From assembly GCA_037953745.1 (NCBI GenBank), contig JBAKBP010004265.1, positions 62,001-126,000 of the forward strand: a DNA stretch of 64,000 nucleotides, written 5' to 3'. A model generated the notes under the pieces. That model was not told the DNA's origin. It worked only from the letters and a program-made list of their open reading frames with translations, and ran no database searches. Positions 31,917 through 43,036 of this stretch are shown one piece after another. A program made the translations under genes and the position numbers. The stretch is from Lithodes maja. Taxonomy: Eukaryota; Arthropoda; Malacostraca; Decapoda; Lithodidae. Positions within the stretch are counted from its first letter, which is position 1; the number at the start of each line of letters is the position of its first letter.

Positions 31917-32646
31917 GAATTCTCTAGCAGCCTGACAACAGCATGATATTCTCTAGCAGCCTGACAACAGCATGATATTCTCTAGCAGCCTGACAACAGC
32001 ATGATATTCTCTAGCAGCCTGACAACAGCATGATATTCTCTAGCAGCCTGACAACAGCATGATATTCTCTAGCAGCCTGACAACAGCATGATATTCTCTA
32101 GCAGCCTGACAACAGCATGATATTCTCTAGCAGCCTGACAACAGCATGATATTCTCTAGCAGCCTGACAACAGCATGATATTCTCTAGCAGCCTGACAAC
32201 AGCATGATATTCTCTAGCAGCCTGACAACAGCATGATATTCTCTAGCAGCCTGACAACAGCATGATATTCTCTAGCAGCCTGACAACAGCATGATATTCT
32301 CTAGCAGCCTGACAACAGCATGATATTCTCTAGCAGCCTGACAACAGCATGATATTCTCTAGCAGCCTGACAACAGCATGATATTCTCTAGCAGCCTGAC
32401 AACAGCATGATATTCTCTAGCAGCCTGACAACAGCATGATATTCTCTAGCAGCCTGACAACAGCATGATATTCTCTAGCAGCCTGACAACAGCATGATAT
32501 TCTCTAGCAGCCTGACAACAGCATGATATTCTCTAGCAGCCTGACAACAGCATGATATTCTCTAGCAGCCTGACAACAGCATGATATTCTCTAGCAGCCT
32601 GACAACAGCATGATATTCTCTAGCAGCCTGACAACAGCATGATATT
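31917..32646 (+). repeat. 29-bp satellite, ~25 near-identical units
   Basis: Unit GATATTCTCTAGCAGCC plus TGACAACAGCAT repeats without visible variation for ~725 bp. Starts at 31921 and 31950 give the 29-bp period. The homogeneity suggests recent expansion or assembly of a young array. It grades into AT-palindrome satellite at 32646. There are no spacers, so it is not a CRISPR array. Confidence 0.97.
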
Positions 32647-33262
32647 CGATATTTGATATTCAAAATTCGAATATCAACCAGAATCCTGACAACAGCATGA
32701 TAGCCTATTTGATATTCAAATATAAGATTTTTTTTTTTTTATATTCGAATATCAAAAAGAGACACTGCCAATACCATGATATTTGATATTTGATATTCGA
32801 ATATAAAAAACATTTATGTTCAAATATCAAAAAATTACATTTTTGATATTCGAATATCAAACAGAATCCTGACAACAACATGATATTTTATATTTGATAT
32901 TCGAATTTGATATTCGAATATAAGAAAAATGTGATGTTCGAATATCAAAAAAAGACGTTTTTGATATTCGAATATCAAACAGAATGCTGACAACAGCATG
33001 ATATTTGATATAAGATTTTGTTTTTATATTCGAATATCAAAAAGAGACACTGACAATACCATGATATTTGATATTTGATATTCGAATATAAAAAAAATTG
33101 ATGTTCGAATATCAAAAAATTACATTTTTTATATTCGAATATCAAACAGAATCCTGACAACAACATGATATTTGATATTCAAATATAAGATTTATTTTTT
33201 ATATTCGAATATCAAAAAGAGACACTGACAATACCTTGATATTTGATATTCGAATATAAAAA
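32647..33262 (+). repeat. AT-rich palindromic satellite (ATTCGAAT core), block 1
   Basis: Irregular units contain the palindrome GATATTCGAATATC and CAGAATCCTGACAACAGCAT, the latter related to the 29-bp satellite core. The same family appears at 35345-35790 (same orientation), 35800-36300 and 40655-40810 (opposite). Reading frames such as FCLIFEYKKCNF are by-products. Confidence 0.9.
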
Positions 33263-33960
33263 AAAGGGTTAGGCTAACTGCACCACTACTACTCCTCGAT
33301 TACAGGATTCCTGTCTTAGGTAATTATTTGTTGTTGATCTTACCTTACTCAAGGGACCCTACAGATGCGCGGATAAGGGATACTTTTCTTATTTTGTCAA
33401 TTTCATTGTCACCCCCCTATACAATTTTCAGAGTTAAGTCCTAGTTTTGTCCAGCCAGTCCAGTCCTGTTCACAACACTTTGTTTACATGCTAGGCTCCT
33501 CCCAGAAGTTCCCGGATGTTCATTAGCCAATGAGAGTCGAGCTTCACCTAGTGATTTATTTTCCCAACAAATTATTATTATCTTTTACAATTGTCTCTTC
33601 CAGTGTTTTACATACCGGGTACTCTCTAAATTTATTACTTTCTAATTTTTCTACATTTAGTTTTTGGGATATCGATTTGTAACAATACATTTTAACTTGT
33701 ACCCACAATGCACTTCGCCTGTGAAGTGTGACGTCAGTTTCAAACACAACCTCCTGGAAGGCCTCATGCCAGGTTAGTTTTCCTCACATTTAGGGGTATT
33801 TTTGGCGGTATTTCTCGAGTATGGCTATTTTTCTTCAATATATAACCGTAAGTAGACCCTTAGGGCTTGCATTACAGGGTCTTTTCCATGTCAAAAAGGC
33901 CAATTTCGCCCATTATATAGGGACATATCCTCAGGCCCCCTCCCCCCCACCCACACTCAC
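33263..33960. other. No recognised gene
   Basis: Unique-looking sequence between satellite block 1 and the fold-back unit. It contains one TGACGTCA motif (33730). No coding region or repeat is supported. Confidence 0.5.
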
Positions 33961-35297
33961 GTATGTTAAGGCTTTGTAAGTGTGTATTTTCTATTTAGAA
34001 AGTGAGGAAAGCCCTATTTATTAGCATTTGTATTATTAATTGTAATTCCGATACCTCAACAATCTAGGGGGAGAGTTTGGGAATGCAGGGTTTCGGGTGG
34101 GGTATAAATAGGGGTATTGTGGACAGTGGGAATAGCCTAACTCTAAAAATGTAATAAATACAATTGAAAAAACCCCAAAATGTTGAAATCCGAGCCAAGT
34201 TTTGGCCAATTTTTAGAGTCCAAAAAGGGCAAAACCCAAAATACTAGGTTAGGTTAGGTTAGGTTAGGTTAGGTTAGGTTAGGTTAGGTTAGGTTAGGTT
34301 AGGCTAGGCTAGGCTAGGCTAGGCTAGGCTAGGCTAGGCTAATGTTAACCCCATAATACTAAGGTTAGGTTAGGTTAGGTTAGGTTATTTGGTTAGGTTA
34401 ATGACAAAATTTGGCTCGGATTTCATGGATTTAGCGGGGGTGTGGGGGCGGCAGCCCCCACCCATAATACTAGGCTAGGCTAGGCTAGGCTAGGCTAGGC
34501 TAATCTAGGCTAGGCTAATCTAGGCTAATGTTAACCCCATAATACTAGGTTAGGTTAGGTTATTTGGTTAGGTTAATGACAAAACTTGGCTCGGATTTCA
34601 TGGATTTAGCGGGGGTGTAGGGGCGGCAGCCCCCACCCACAATACTAGGTTAGGTTAGGTTAGGTTAGGTTAGGCTAGGCTAGGCTAGGCTAATGTTAAC
34701 CCCATAATACTAGGTTAGGTTATTTGGTTTGGTTAATGACAAAACTTGGCTCGGATTTCATGGATTTAGCGGGGGTGTGGGGGCGGCAGCCCCCACCCAT
34801 AATACTAGGTTAGGTTAGGCTAATGTTAACCACATCCTTACTGAGTTTTTCAACAGTGAAAAACAAGAAAACCCCAGCCAACTTTCAAAATGAGGTTACT
34901 GTGATTTTGGACTCTGAAAATTCGACAAACACCAGCCAAGTTTGGTCAACAGTTTGGGGTTTTCTTCAGCTGAAAAAGGGTGAAATCCGAGCCAATTTTG
35001 TTTTCCAATTTTGCCCTTTTTGGACTCTGAAAATTGGCCAAATCCGAGCCAACTTTTGCCAAAATTTGGCTCGGATTTCAACATTTTGGTGTTTTTTCAA
35101 TTGTATTTATTACATTTTTAGAGTTATTCCCATAATACCCCTATTTTTACCCCACCCAAAACCCCGCATTCCCAAACTCTCCCCTAGATTGTTGAGGTAT
35201 CTGAATTACAATTAATAATACAAATGCTAATAAATTGGGCTTTCCTCACTTTCTAAATAGAAAATACACACTTACAAAGCATTAACATACACAAATA
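33961..35297. repeat. Fold-back unit: ~240-bp inverted arms around telomere-like core
   Basis: The arm 33961-34205 (GGCTTTGTAAGTGTGTATTT to AATCCGAGCCAA) is reverse-complemented at 35055-35297 with ~90% identity by eye. Between the arms are three modules of (AGGTT)n/(AGGCT)n, GTTAACCCCATAATACT, the hairpin GGGGGCGGCAGCCCCC and TTGGCTCGGATTTCATGG. The first core module begins with 11 AGGTT units (34246-34300) followed by 8 AGGCT units (34301-34340). Confidence 0.85.
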
Positions 35298-35344
35298 AAA
35301 TAAATTAAACATAAAATAGCAGGAGTAGTAGTTATGCAGAATTA

Positions 35345-36300
35345 CCATGATATTTGATATTCGAATTTGATATTCGAATATAAGAAAAATGTGATGTTCG
35401 AATATCAAAAAATTACATTTTTGATAGTCGAATATCAAACAGAATCCTGACAACAGCATGATATTTGATATAAGATTTTTTTTTTATATTCGAATATCAA
35501 AAAGAGACTGACAATACCATGATATTTGATATTCGAATATAAAAACAAAATTTGATGTTCGAATATCAAAAAATTACATTTTTTATATTCGAATATCAAA
35601 CAGAATCCTGACAACAACATGATATTTGATATTTGATATTCAAATTTGATATTCGAATATAAGAAAAATGTGATGTTCGAATATCAAAAAATTACATTTT
35701 TGATATTTGAATATCAAACAGAATCCTGACAACAGCATGATATTTGATATTCAAATATAAGATTTTTTGTTTTATATTCGAATATCAAATATCAAATATA
35801 ATTCTATTGTCAGTGTCTCTTTTTGATATTCGAATATAAAAAAAATCTTATATTTGAATATCAAATATCATGCTGTTGTCAGGATTCTGTTTGATATTCG
35901 AATATCAAAAATTTCATTTTTTGATATTCGAACATCACATTTTTCTTATTTTCGAATATCAAATTCGAATATCAAATATCAAATATCATGCTGTTGTCAG
36001 TATTCTGTTTGATATTCGAATATCAAAAATTTATTTTTTTGATATTCGAACATAAAAAAAAAAAATCTTCGAATATCAAATACCAAATATCATGGTATTG
36101 TCAGTGTTTCTTTTTGATATTCGAATATAAAAAAATAATCTTATATTTGAATATCAAATATCATGCTGTTGTCAGGATTCTGTTTGATATTCGAATATCA
36201 AAAATTTAATTTTTTGATATTCGAACATCAAATTTTTTTTATATTCGAATATCAAATATCATGGTATTATCAGTGTCTCTTTTTGATATTCGAATATATA
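35345..36300. repeat. AT-rich palindromic satellite, block 2, with orientation switch at ~35800
   Basis: 35345-35790 has CAGAATCCTGACAACAGCAT in the plus orientation. From about 35800 on, the complement CATGCTGTTGTCAGGATTCT appears repeatedly. The block is therefore itself a large imperfect palindrome centred near 35800. Confidence 0.88.
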
Positions 36301-36387
36301 AACAAAAATCGGTATATTCCTGCGAAACGGCATGCATTATATCTCAAGAACTGGGCAGTGTTATAGCATATTTGTTGTTTGTACATA

Positions 36388-37691
36388 CAGTCGACGCTCG
36401 ATTTAACGGACCCCGATACAACGGATTTCGGATTTAACGGACTCTGTCCATAGCCGGACAATGGACCCAGCAACGGACAAAGTCCGTTGCTCGAAAAAAA
36501 ATTGGAGCAAAGTCCGTTGCTCTATCTATTTATCTCTCTAATGCACTACCTAAATCCCTTATACATTAACATAACTATGTCTTATTTGGACTTTTTGTAA
36601 TCTTTGAATCATTTCTAATGTGATGGAATTGAAAAATATAATATCCTTCCAGCACATAGATAAATAATAAATAAGATAGTCAACAAAATATTTCAACTCT
36701 CCCCTCCGTGCGAGCAGAGATGGTAGATTTACGTTTGATAGATTTTTTGTTTTGTTTTTTTCCCTCGATATACACTCTCTTTCTATCTATCTATCTCTCT
36801 AATGCACTACCTAAATCCCTTATACATTAACATAACTATGTCTTATTTGGACTTTTTGTAATCTTTGAATCATTTCTAATGTGATGGAATTGAAAAATAT
36901 AATATCCTTCCAGCACATAGATAAATAATAAATAAGATAGTCAACAAAATATTTCAACTCTCCCCTCCGTGCGAGCAGAGATGGTAGATTTACGTTTGAT
37001 AGATTTTTTGTTTTGTTTTTTTCCCTCGATATACACTCTCTTTTTATCTATCTATCTCTCTAATGCACTACCTAAATCCCTTATACATTAACATAACTAT
37101 GTCTTATTTGGACTTTTTGTAATCTTTGAATCATTTCTAATGTGATGGAATTGAAAAATATAATATCCTTCCAGCACATAGATAAATAATAAATAAGATA
37201 GTCAAAGAAATATTTCAACCCTCCCCTCCGTCTATGCGCCGAGCTTCCCAGACGGGAGATTTACGTTTGATAGATTTTTGTTTTTTTTTGTTCCCACGGT
37301 ATACACAAAATGATGGGGAAATATTATAACATGTTTTTAATTGACATTTGTGTCGTTTTTGCTGATTATGAGTTGGTGGAAAAAATGTCTTTAATTCTAT
37401 CATATCGGAAATGATTCACAGATTATATAGAGACCAAATAACATACACTTTTAAGTGTGTTCAATAGTTTTGCATTATCAATAGGGTGTAGCACAAGGCT
37501 TATCAACATTATCACAGTAACGGGGTCGGGGTTGAGGCGGGACGGGGAGGGGAGGGAGTAGGCCTACAGAGGAGGGGATATCCTTCCCTTTTTTTTTTTT
37601 TTTTTTTCTCCATGTGAAATTTATTATATCAATGACAAATAAGACCTTTATTATGTTTTCAGGGACAGTACAGCACAACGTGTCCCTCAAT

Positions 37692-37742
<51 letters not shown>

Positions 37743-37831
37743 AAATACGAAGGCAATTTTCCAGCTACGGACTTTTTCCAGCAACGGACTCGGTCTCCCC
37801 CCTATTAGTCCGTTAAATCGAGCGTCGACTG
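36388..37831 (+). mobile_element. Pogo/Tigger-like non-autonomous element with triplicated 261-bp block
   Basis: Ends CAGTCGACGCTCGATTTAAC and its complement at 37831, flanked by TA (36386-36387, 37832-37833). It is 1444 bp long. The interior has three tandem copies of a 261-bp block (ATGCACTACC at 36541, 36802, 37063), nearly identical except near the end of the third. Low-complexity A46 and T-runs lie near 37693-37738 and 37589-37608. No transposase frame. The outer ~100 bp also repeat AACGGACT/CAACGGAC motifs, likely subterminal transposase sites. Confidence 0.92.
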
Positions 37832-37833
37832 TA

Positions 37834-38540
37834 TATATGTATTATGTATGTTGCTTCGTAGTATACTATAAATGGAAAATATACTTGGTAAATGAATAAT
37901 TAGAGGGCATCTGTAGACTCACTTTTACAATTTCCCAGCTCAGCTGGTGGGCGACGAGTGGAAGTGAGTCGAGTTGTATACTGCTATTCTATTGGTCAAT
38001 AAACTGGGTGTGACGTCACGAGCGATGATGGTATATGAATGGTTGTTGTGGGAGTAAGTCACTGTCTAGACGGTGACGTCACAAATTCTCGCAACATTTT
38101 AATGGGTGTAGAAATACAAGTCAGTCCATATAATGAGCCTCTTTTGTTTCTCAATCCCTCTACGACGTCACATTGATTCATTTATTATCCTTGGTGTTTA
38201 TAATCTCTCGGATTCGGGCCAGTCGGCCATATTTGAAATGGTGGAACTGTTGTTCAATGAATAGTGAAGTGTTTTTGCTTTATGAAAACACCTACAACAT
38301 CTTCTATTTAACAGGATTACCAACGGAGCTTCCAGCGGAATTGTGTTAATTTGGCTGCAGAGCATTATTGTCCAGTACACCAAGGGTAAGGGTTTTATAC
38401 CGTCGTTATTTGGGTCCAAGCCTAGGCTACGATTACCACAGAATCTTTAATGAATATCCTCAATACAGACTTATTTCCTTCACTTACCTCGTCAATAATA
38501 ACCCATATAGGTGGAGAGGCCCTGAATTATATCAAAGAAA
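37834..38540. other. No recognised gene; several TGACGTCA motifs
   Basis: CRE/ATF-type palindrome TGACGTCA at about 38010 and 38082, and ACGTCA at 38165. A CCAAT-like ATTGGT lies at 37993. A promoter is conceivable but no adjacent gene supports it. Confidence 0.35.
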
Positions 38541-39615
38541 AAGTTATGTTGAAACATTATCTGCAATTTAGCAATGTTGATTAACTCTTAGCCCACTTAA
38601 CCCCTTCAGACTCATATGACGCAGAGCTTGGCAGATTAGCAATAAGAAATAGAGTTCTCTCACTCTTATAATTACCTCTTTTGGCGACCGTCAATCTTTT
38701 ATGAATTAAATACCAAACCAGCGGGGGTGTGGGGGCGGCAGCCCCCACCTAATATACTAGGTTAGGTTAGGTAAGGTTGTTAGGTTACGCTAATATTATC
38801 CCTTATTTTCGTCTTTTACCCCTCAATTTCCCTGTACTTCATAGCCCTCCCCACTATCGGGGGCCGTATCTTAAGATCGTAATTGTTCAATCGAAGTCCT
38901 CTTTTTCTAGTTATTAAAAACGTATTCTATGGTGTATTATGATATATAGAAGCAATAGAACTGTTCAAATTACCTGGGAAGTGTATATTAAACAAAATAC
39001 AAAACTTTGAATAATGAGGGAAGAGATAGGCTATGTGTTTTTTATCACTTTTCAACCCAAGACCAGCGGGGGTCTGGGGGCAGCAGCCCCCAGGATGCCC
39101 AGGTTAGGTTAGGTTAGGTTAGGTTAGGTTAGGTTTGGTTAGGTTAGGTTAGGTTAGGTTAGGTTAATGACCAGCTATGTAAATACAGTAGTGAACATTT
39201 GGTTCAGTCTGTGCTCAAAAATCCATTTTCTTTAGGAGGAGGCCATACACTAAACAATTACCGTGATGTTGAAACATTATCTGCAATTTAGCCATGTTGA
39301 TTAACTCTTAGCCCACTTAACCCCTTCAGACTCGTATGATGCAGAGGTTGGCAGATTAGCAATAAGAAATAGAGTTCTCTCACTCTTATAATTAACTCTT
39401 TTGCCGACCGTCAATCTTTTATGAATTAGGCTAAATACCAAACCAGCGGGGGTGTGGGGGCGGCAGCCCCACCTAATATACTAGGTTGGGTTAGGTAAGG
39501 TTGTTAGGTTACGCTAATATTACCCCTTATTTTCGTCTTTTACCCCTCAATTTCCCTGTACTGTACTTCATAGCCATCCCCACTATCGGGGGCCGTATCT
39601 TAAGATTGTTGGATA
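38541..39615 (+). repeat. Direct duplication of ~340 bp with telomere-like modules
   Basis: GTTGAAACATTATCTGCAAT through CCCCACTATCGGGG (38541-38890) recurs at 39266-39610 with few changes. Each copy holds the GC hairpin GGGGGCGGCAGCCCCC (38730, partly 39455), GGTTA units and the hairpin CCCCACTATCGGGG. Between them, 39101-39165 is an (AGGTT)n array with one AGGTTTGGTT variant. The CCCCACTATCGGGG flank also matches the interior of the TIR transposon (29369-29410, reversed). Confidence 0.85.
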
Positions 39616-39619
39616 ATGG

Positions 39620-40650
39620 GGACAACTTTTTTTCCGGAGATTCTAATTAATGACAACCACTGTATAATGATGAAAACTAGCTAAAAAAAAAAAAACCCCC
39701 CAAAAAAAAAAAAATCACGAAATAAAAGTTGGCCAGGTTCCTGGATATGTTCCTTAATTTGCATGAACAAATTGTAATAGGCCTATAGAAACCTAATAAA
39801 TCATATAAATAACAAATCCACAAAAATACAATCATTGAAAATAGCTGTGGTCCGTCTCCTTAATATTGACCGAAAAAACGCCCATTCTAATAAATCTCAG
39901 AGCTCTTTCGGACAGTCACAGTTTACAAACGCCTTCTTTATGCAGTGTAATAAATATTTACCCCCTGCTGGCAACATAGATGACTATTTCAATAATTTGT
40001 GTATCCAACATTGGCATTATAACTAAGACCATGAATAGGGCCTACACTCATTTCTCAAAATCTGGAGGAAAAAACATAACAAATAAGGGTGCGACCCTAT
40101 TCCCTATAATTACTAATACAGTATATCCGTTCACCTTGGGACGATATCGCTACTAATATACTAATATACTAATATACTAATTAGTATTGATAAATAGAAA
40201 CGGTTTGAATATCAAGACGCAAATTACACAGTGCACTAATGACATTATAATACACGTTGTGTGAAACATATACACCGCTGATGTTAAATTAACCGGGTGT
40301 AAGATTAAGCGGGTGTAAAAATAAGCGGGTGTAATGACGACATGTTGGCCGAGGGCTGGAATGACGTCATCGCTGAGGCCCGCCTTGGCTGATGACGTCA
40401 CGATAATCAACAACCAATCACAAGCAACGATACACAACGTCTTGGCTTGGTTAATCAAGATGGCTATATTCTAGTTAATCTCCGTGTTTCAACCCCTCTC
40501 TTTCCCTGATATATTTCATACCCTCCCCACCTATCGGGGTTTAGTATTGTTGAGGTAAGTGAAGAAAATAACTAAGAGATATGAGGATATAAATAAGGAT
40601 CCTTAGTTAATGGGCAAACAAAATACGGTGACTACCGCTACATAGGATCT
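39620..40650. other. No recognised gene
   Basis: AT-rich sequence with AAGCGGGTGTA repeated at about 40304-40335 and TGACGTCA-type motifs at 40366 and 40394 (the window 40360-40440 also has CCAATCA). Another CCCCACCTATCGGGG variant lies at 40525. No coding region is supported. Confidence 0.4.
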
Positions 40651-40654
40651 TACC

Positions 40655-40815
40655 AAAAAATCTTATATTTGAATATCAAATATCATGCTGTTGTCAGGAT
40701 TCTGTTTGATATTCAAATTTTGAATATCAAATATCATGCTGTTGTCAGGATTCTGTTCAATATTCGAATTTCGAATATCAAATATCGAATAGCATGCTGT
40801 TGTCAGGCTGCTGAA
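40655..40815 (-). repeat. AT-rich palindromic satellite, fragment (reversed)
   Basis: Three CATGCTGTTGTCAGGATTCT-type units in the opposite orientation to block 1, ending CATGCTGTTGTCAGGCTGCT and GAATTCTCTCC. This last unit is almost exactly the 29-bp satellite sequence reversed and may resemble its single-copy ancestor. Confidence 0.8.
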
Positions 40816-41189
40816 TTCTCTCCCTCCCCCCACCAACCCATTACAACCCACATTTTAATATTTGTATTGGACTAGGCTAACTTGACTTAACTAACCTAAC
40901 CTAATAGGCTAAATTATGGGTCAATATTTACGAGTCACACCACAGCTAGGATCTCGTTTAGGCTATAATGGTAGTTTTGGGTTCCTATCATTCTAGCCTA
41001 TGCTTCATTGCTATAGCCTAGGCCTAGCCTATACTTTTTATCCACCGGAAAAAAATTAAAATCTTGGCTTTAGGCCTAGGCCTATTTTTTTTTTTTTTTG
41101 GCATTAGGCCTAACCTAACCTAACCAAAAACCTAACCTAACCTAACCTAATAGCCCCCAAATACATTTAGGTTAGGTTAGGTTAGGTTT
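40816..41189 (+). repeat. Dispersed repeat X, second fragment, ending in telomere-like units
   Basis: CCACCAACCCATTACAACCC through TCTCGTTTAGGC and TATCCACCGGAAAAA matches 52400-52870 (reversed) and 53290-53410. It ends with CCTAACCTAACC (41105-41150) and GGTTAGGTTAGG (41168-41190). Confidence 0.7.
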
Positions 41190-41353
41190 TTGTTGTTGTT
41201 GTTCCCCAAGCTGCCTGGCCGAACAGCCCCAAGGCCCCGAGCAAGGCCAAGGCCATAACCGAGCGCCCCCACAGAACCCTCCCTGCCGATCACAATAATG
41301 CCTGGGTGACTGAAGCCACTCCATGGCGGGGAGCTGAATAGGGTGCGGAATTA
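41190..41353 (+). repeat. Dispersed repeat R1, left half, split by transposon
   Basis: The same sequence as 346-500. It stops at TGCGGAA (41344-41350) plus TTA. The right half of R1 resumes with TGCGGAAACGCCCGGG at 50211, giving a 7-bp target duplication around the inserted TIR element. Confidence 0.85.
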
Positions 41354-41443
41354 CAGGGTGTCAATCCACAAAATATGAATTGTGTTATCTATCTATCTAT
41401 CTATCTATTGTGTTATCATTATGGTTTATTATTTTGTTATCAT

Positions 41444-42328
41444 TGTGGTAAACTATCAATGGAAGTTAAATATTACTAAGCTATAATGAATCAAATAAAA
41501 TCAATCTAAATTAAAACTACTCTATATCTAAATTGAATTCAATCTGAAACAAGCTAATTTATATCCAAAGGTCTCACATAATAAATGTATATATAGGGTA
41601 AGGTTATAAGGGTTAATATTAGCCAGGAATTAACTCACCAATAGTTCCACGTGGCAATGAGGCAAGGGAGAACGTTTTATCCAATATGGCGGTGGACAAT
41701 GGGGAACGAGACTTCGGTCCCAAGACTCGAGTCAAGTTAAAGAAAGAATAAATTATTACATGGGAATGGACATGATTATTATAATTTATGCTTATCTATC
41801 AGTCAGTTATGATGTCGATGAGAGCGTCGTGATGGTGTAGCTGAGTGTATTGCTGTATGTGTATTGTGATTAGAGGCACAAAAGCTCGATCAACTGAGGG
41901 CGGAAAATTTAGATGTTAACTGGTTGGTGTTTGTGAAGGCTCTGGCGTACCTCAAAAGCACACCTTGCTGCCTTGGCAAACCGCCAGGAGCCCAAATTAT
42001 CGTACCGCATTTAGGTTGCTCTATACGATAAATTATATTAATATATACGATAAATTCATATATACTACATAAGACCATGGCAATATTGCTTAATAGCATA
42101 TTAGGCCTTTTATAACTTAACTTATTTACAATCTTATAATTATTATGTTCCTTCCAACAACCAACCATACTCCTAAAATCGATTAATGAAATTTACAAAC
42201 ACATGTGGCAGTCCGTGGATTCGAAATACGATCTACTCGTCCTACGTCGTGCTGTAGGAGAGATCGTGACGTCACAGAGACATACGAGATCACAAAAGAG
42301 TTATATTCTATCGTATTTATACGATACA
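41444..42328 (-). repeat. BEL/Pao 3' LTR (uninterrupted)
   Basis: 885 bp, TGTGGTAAAC...ATACGATACA on the plus strand. It contains the empty site ATTGCTTAATAGCA near 42086-42099 that is filled by a TTAA element in the other LTR, and CGTGACGTCACAG near 42265. It has about 97 bp (near 42150-42240) missing from the other LTR. Confidence 0.9.
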
Positions 42329-42365
42329 CTCCCCACACAAAAAAGACCTGAACCCCACCTTAAAC

Positions 42366-43036
42366 CTAAAGTTGCCCAGAGGCTATCTTCTGACGCCACA
42401 AGTCAACGGCGCCAGCAGCAGCGCGTCTGGGACGCGTCCCGGTCCGAGAATGATCACCATCAGTAAGAGGTGAGTCGTTCCTTTGAGAATCCTCGGACCC
42501 AGCAATAACAGGTGGAGCATCAGATTGCAATGCGGAATCGAGCTCCAAAGCGTACAAACGTGCGATAGGACGAACAGTAGTTCCAGTGGCTGTCTTCAAT
42601 AGCGCCACCCGCTCTACAGAGTCTGCCCCCTTGTATACCTCCAACACGCGGCCTAATTTCCAGTATAAACGAGGACTATCTTCTTTAATTAAAACAACTT
42701 CACCAACTGTAGGTGCCGTTGGTCTACCAGAGGGAGTAACACTCCTTTCCCTCAATGCTAGCAGATATTCACTAATCCACCGTTTCCTAAAATCCTCGAT
42801 TATCCTGGATATATACTGGTATCTCTTAGACACCGCTACCTCAGAGTACAACGAGGGATCCTTTAACTCTACTATGGACTGAAAATCAGATGGAAACGCA
42901 GTCAATGGTTTTCCATATAGCAAGTGAGCTGGCGTTAATGGTAGTGGTTCTTGCAGGTCGGTGTACACATATGTAAGCGGGCGATCATTCACGACTGCCT
43001 CTATCTCTGTGAGGACTGTCGTCAACTCACTCTTCT
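42366..43036 (-). pseudogene. BEL/Pao integrase C-terminal region
   Basis: The frame continues the integrase after the TTAA insertion with TTVLTEIEAVVNDRPLTYV, LTPAHLLYGKPL, a basic RYQYISRIIEDFRKRW segment and the C-terminal beta domain VGEVVLIKEDSPRLYWKLGRV, which in this family binds DNA/chromatin (DUF5641-type). It ends at a stop near 42366, short of the purine tract. Confidence 0.88.

Noticed and set aside
31917..32646. CRISPR-like array of 29-bp repeats
   Set aside because: Units are directly adjacent with no unique spacers, and the surroundings are clearly eukaryotic.
32975..36366. Repeated LLSGFCLIFEYKKCNFLIFEH peptides
   Set aside because: Translation of the AT-palindrome satellite in whichever frame is open; appears on both strands.
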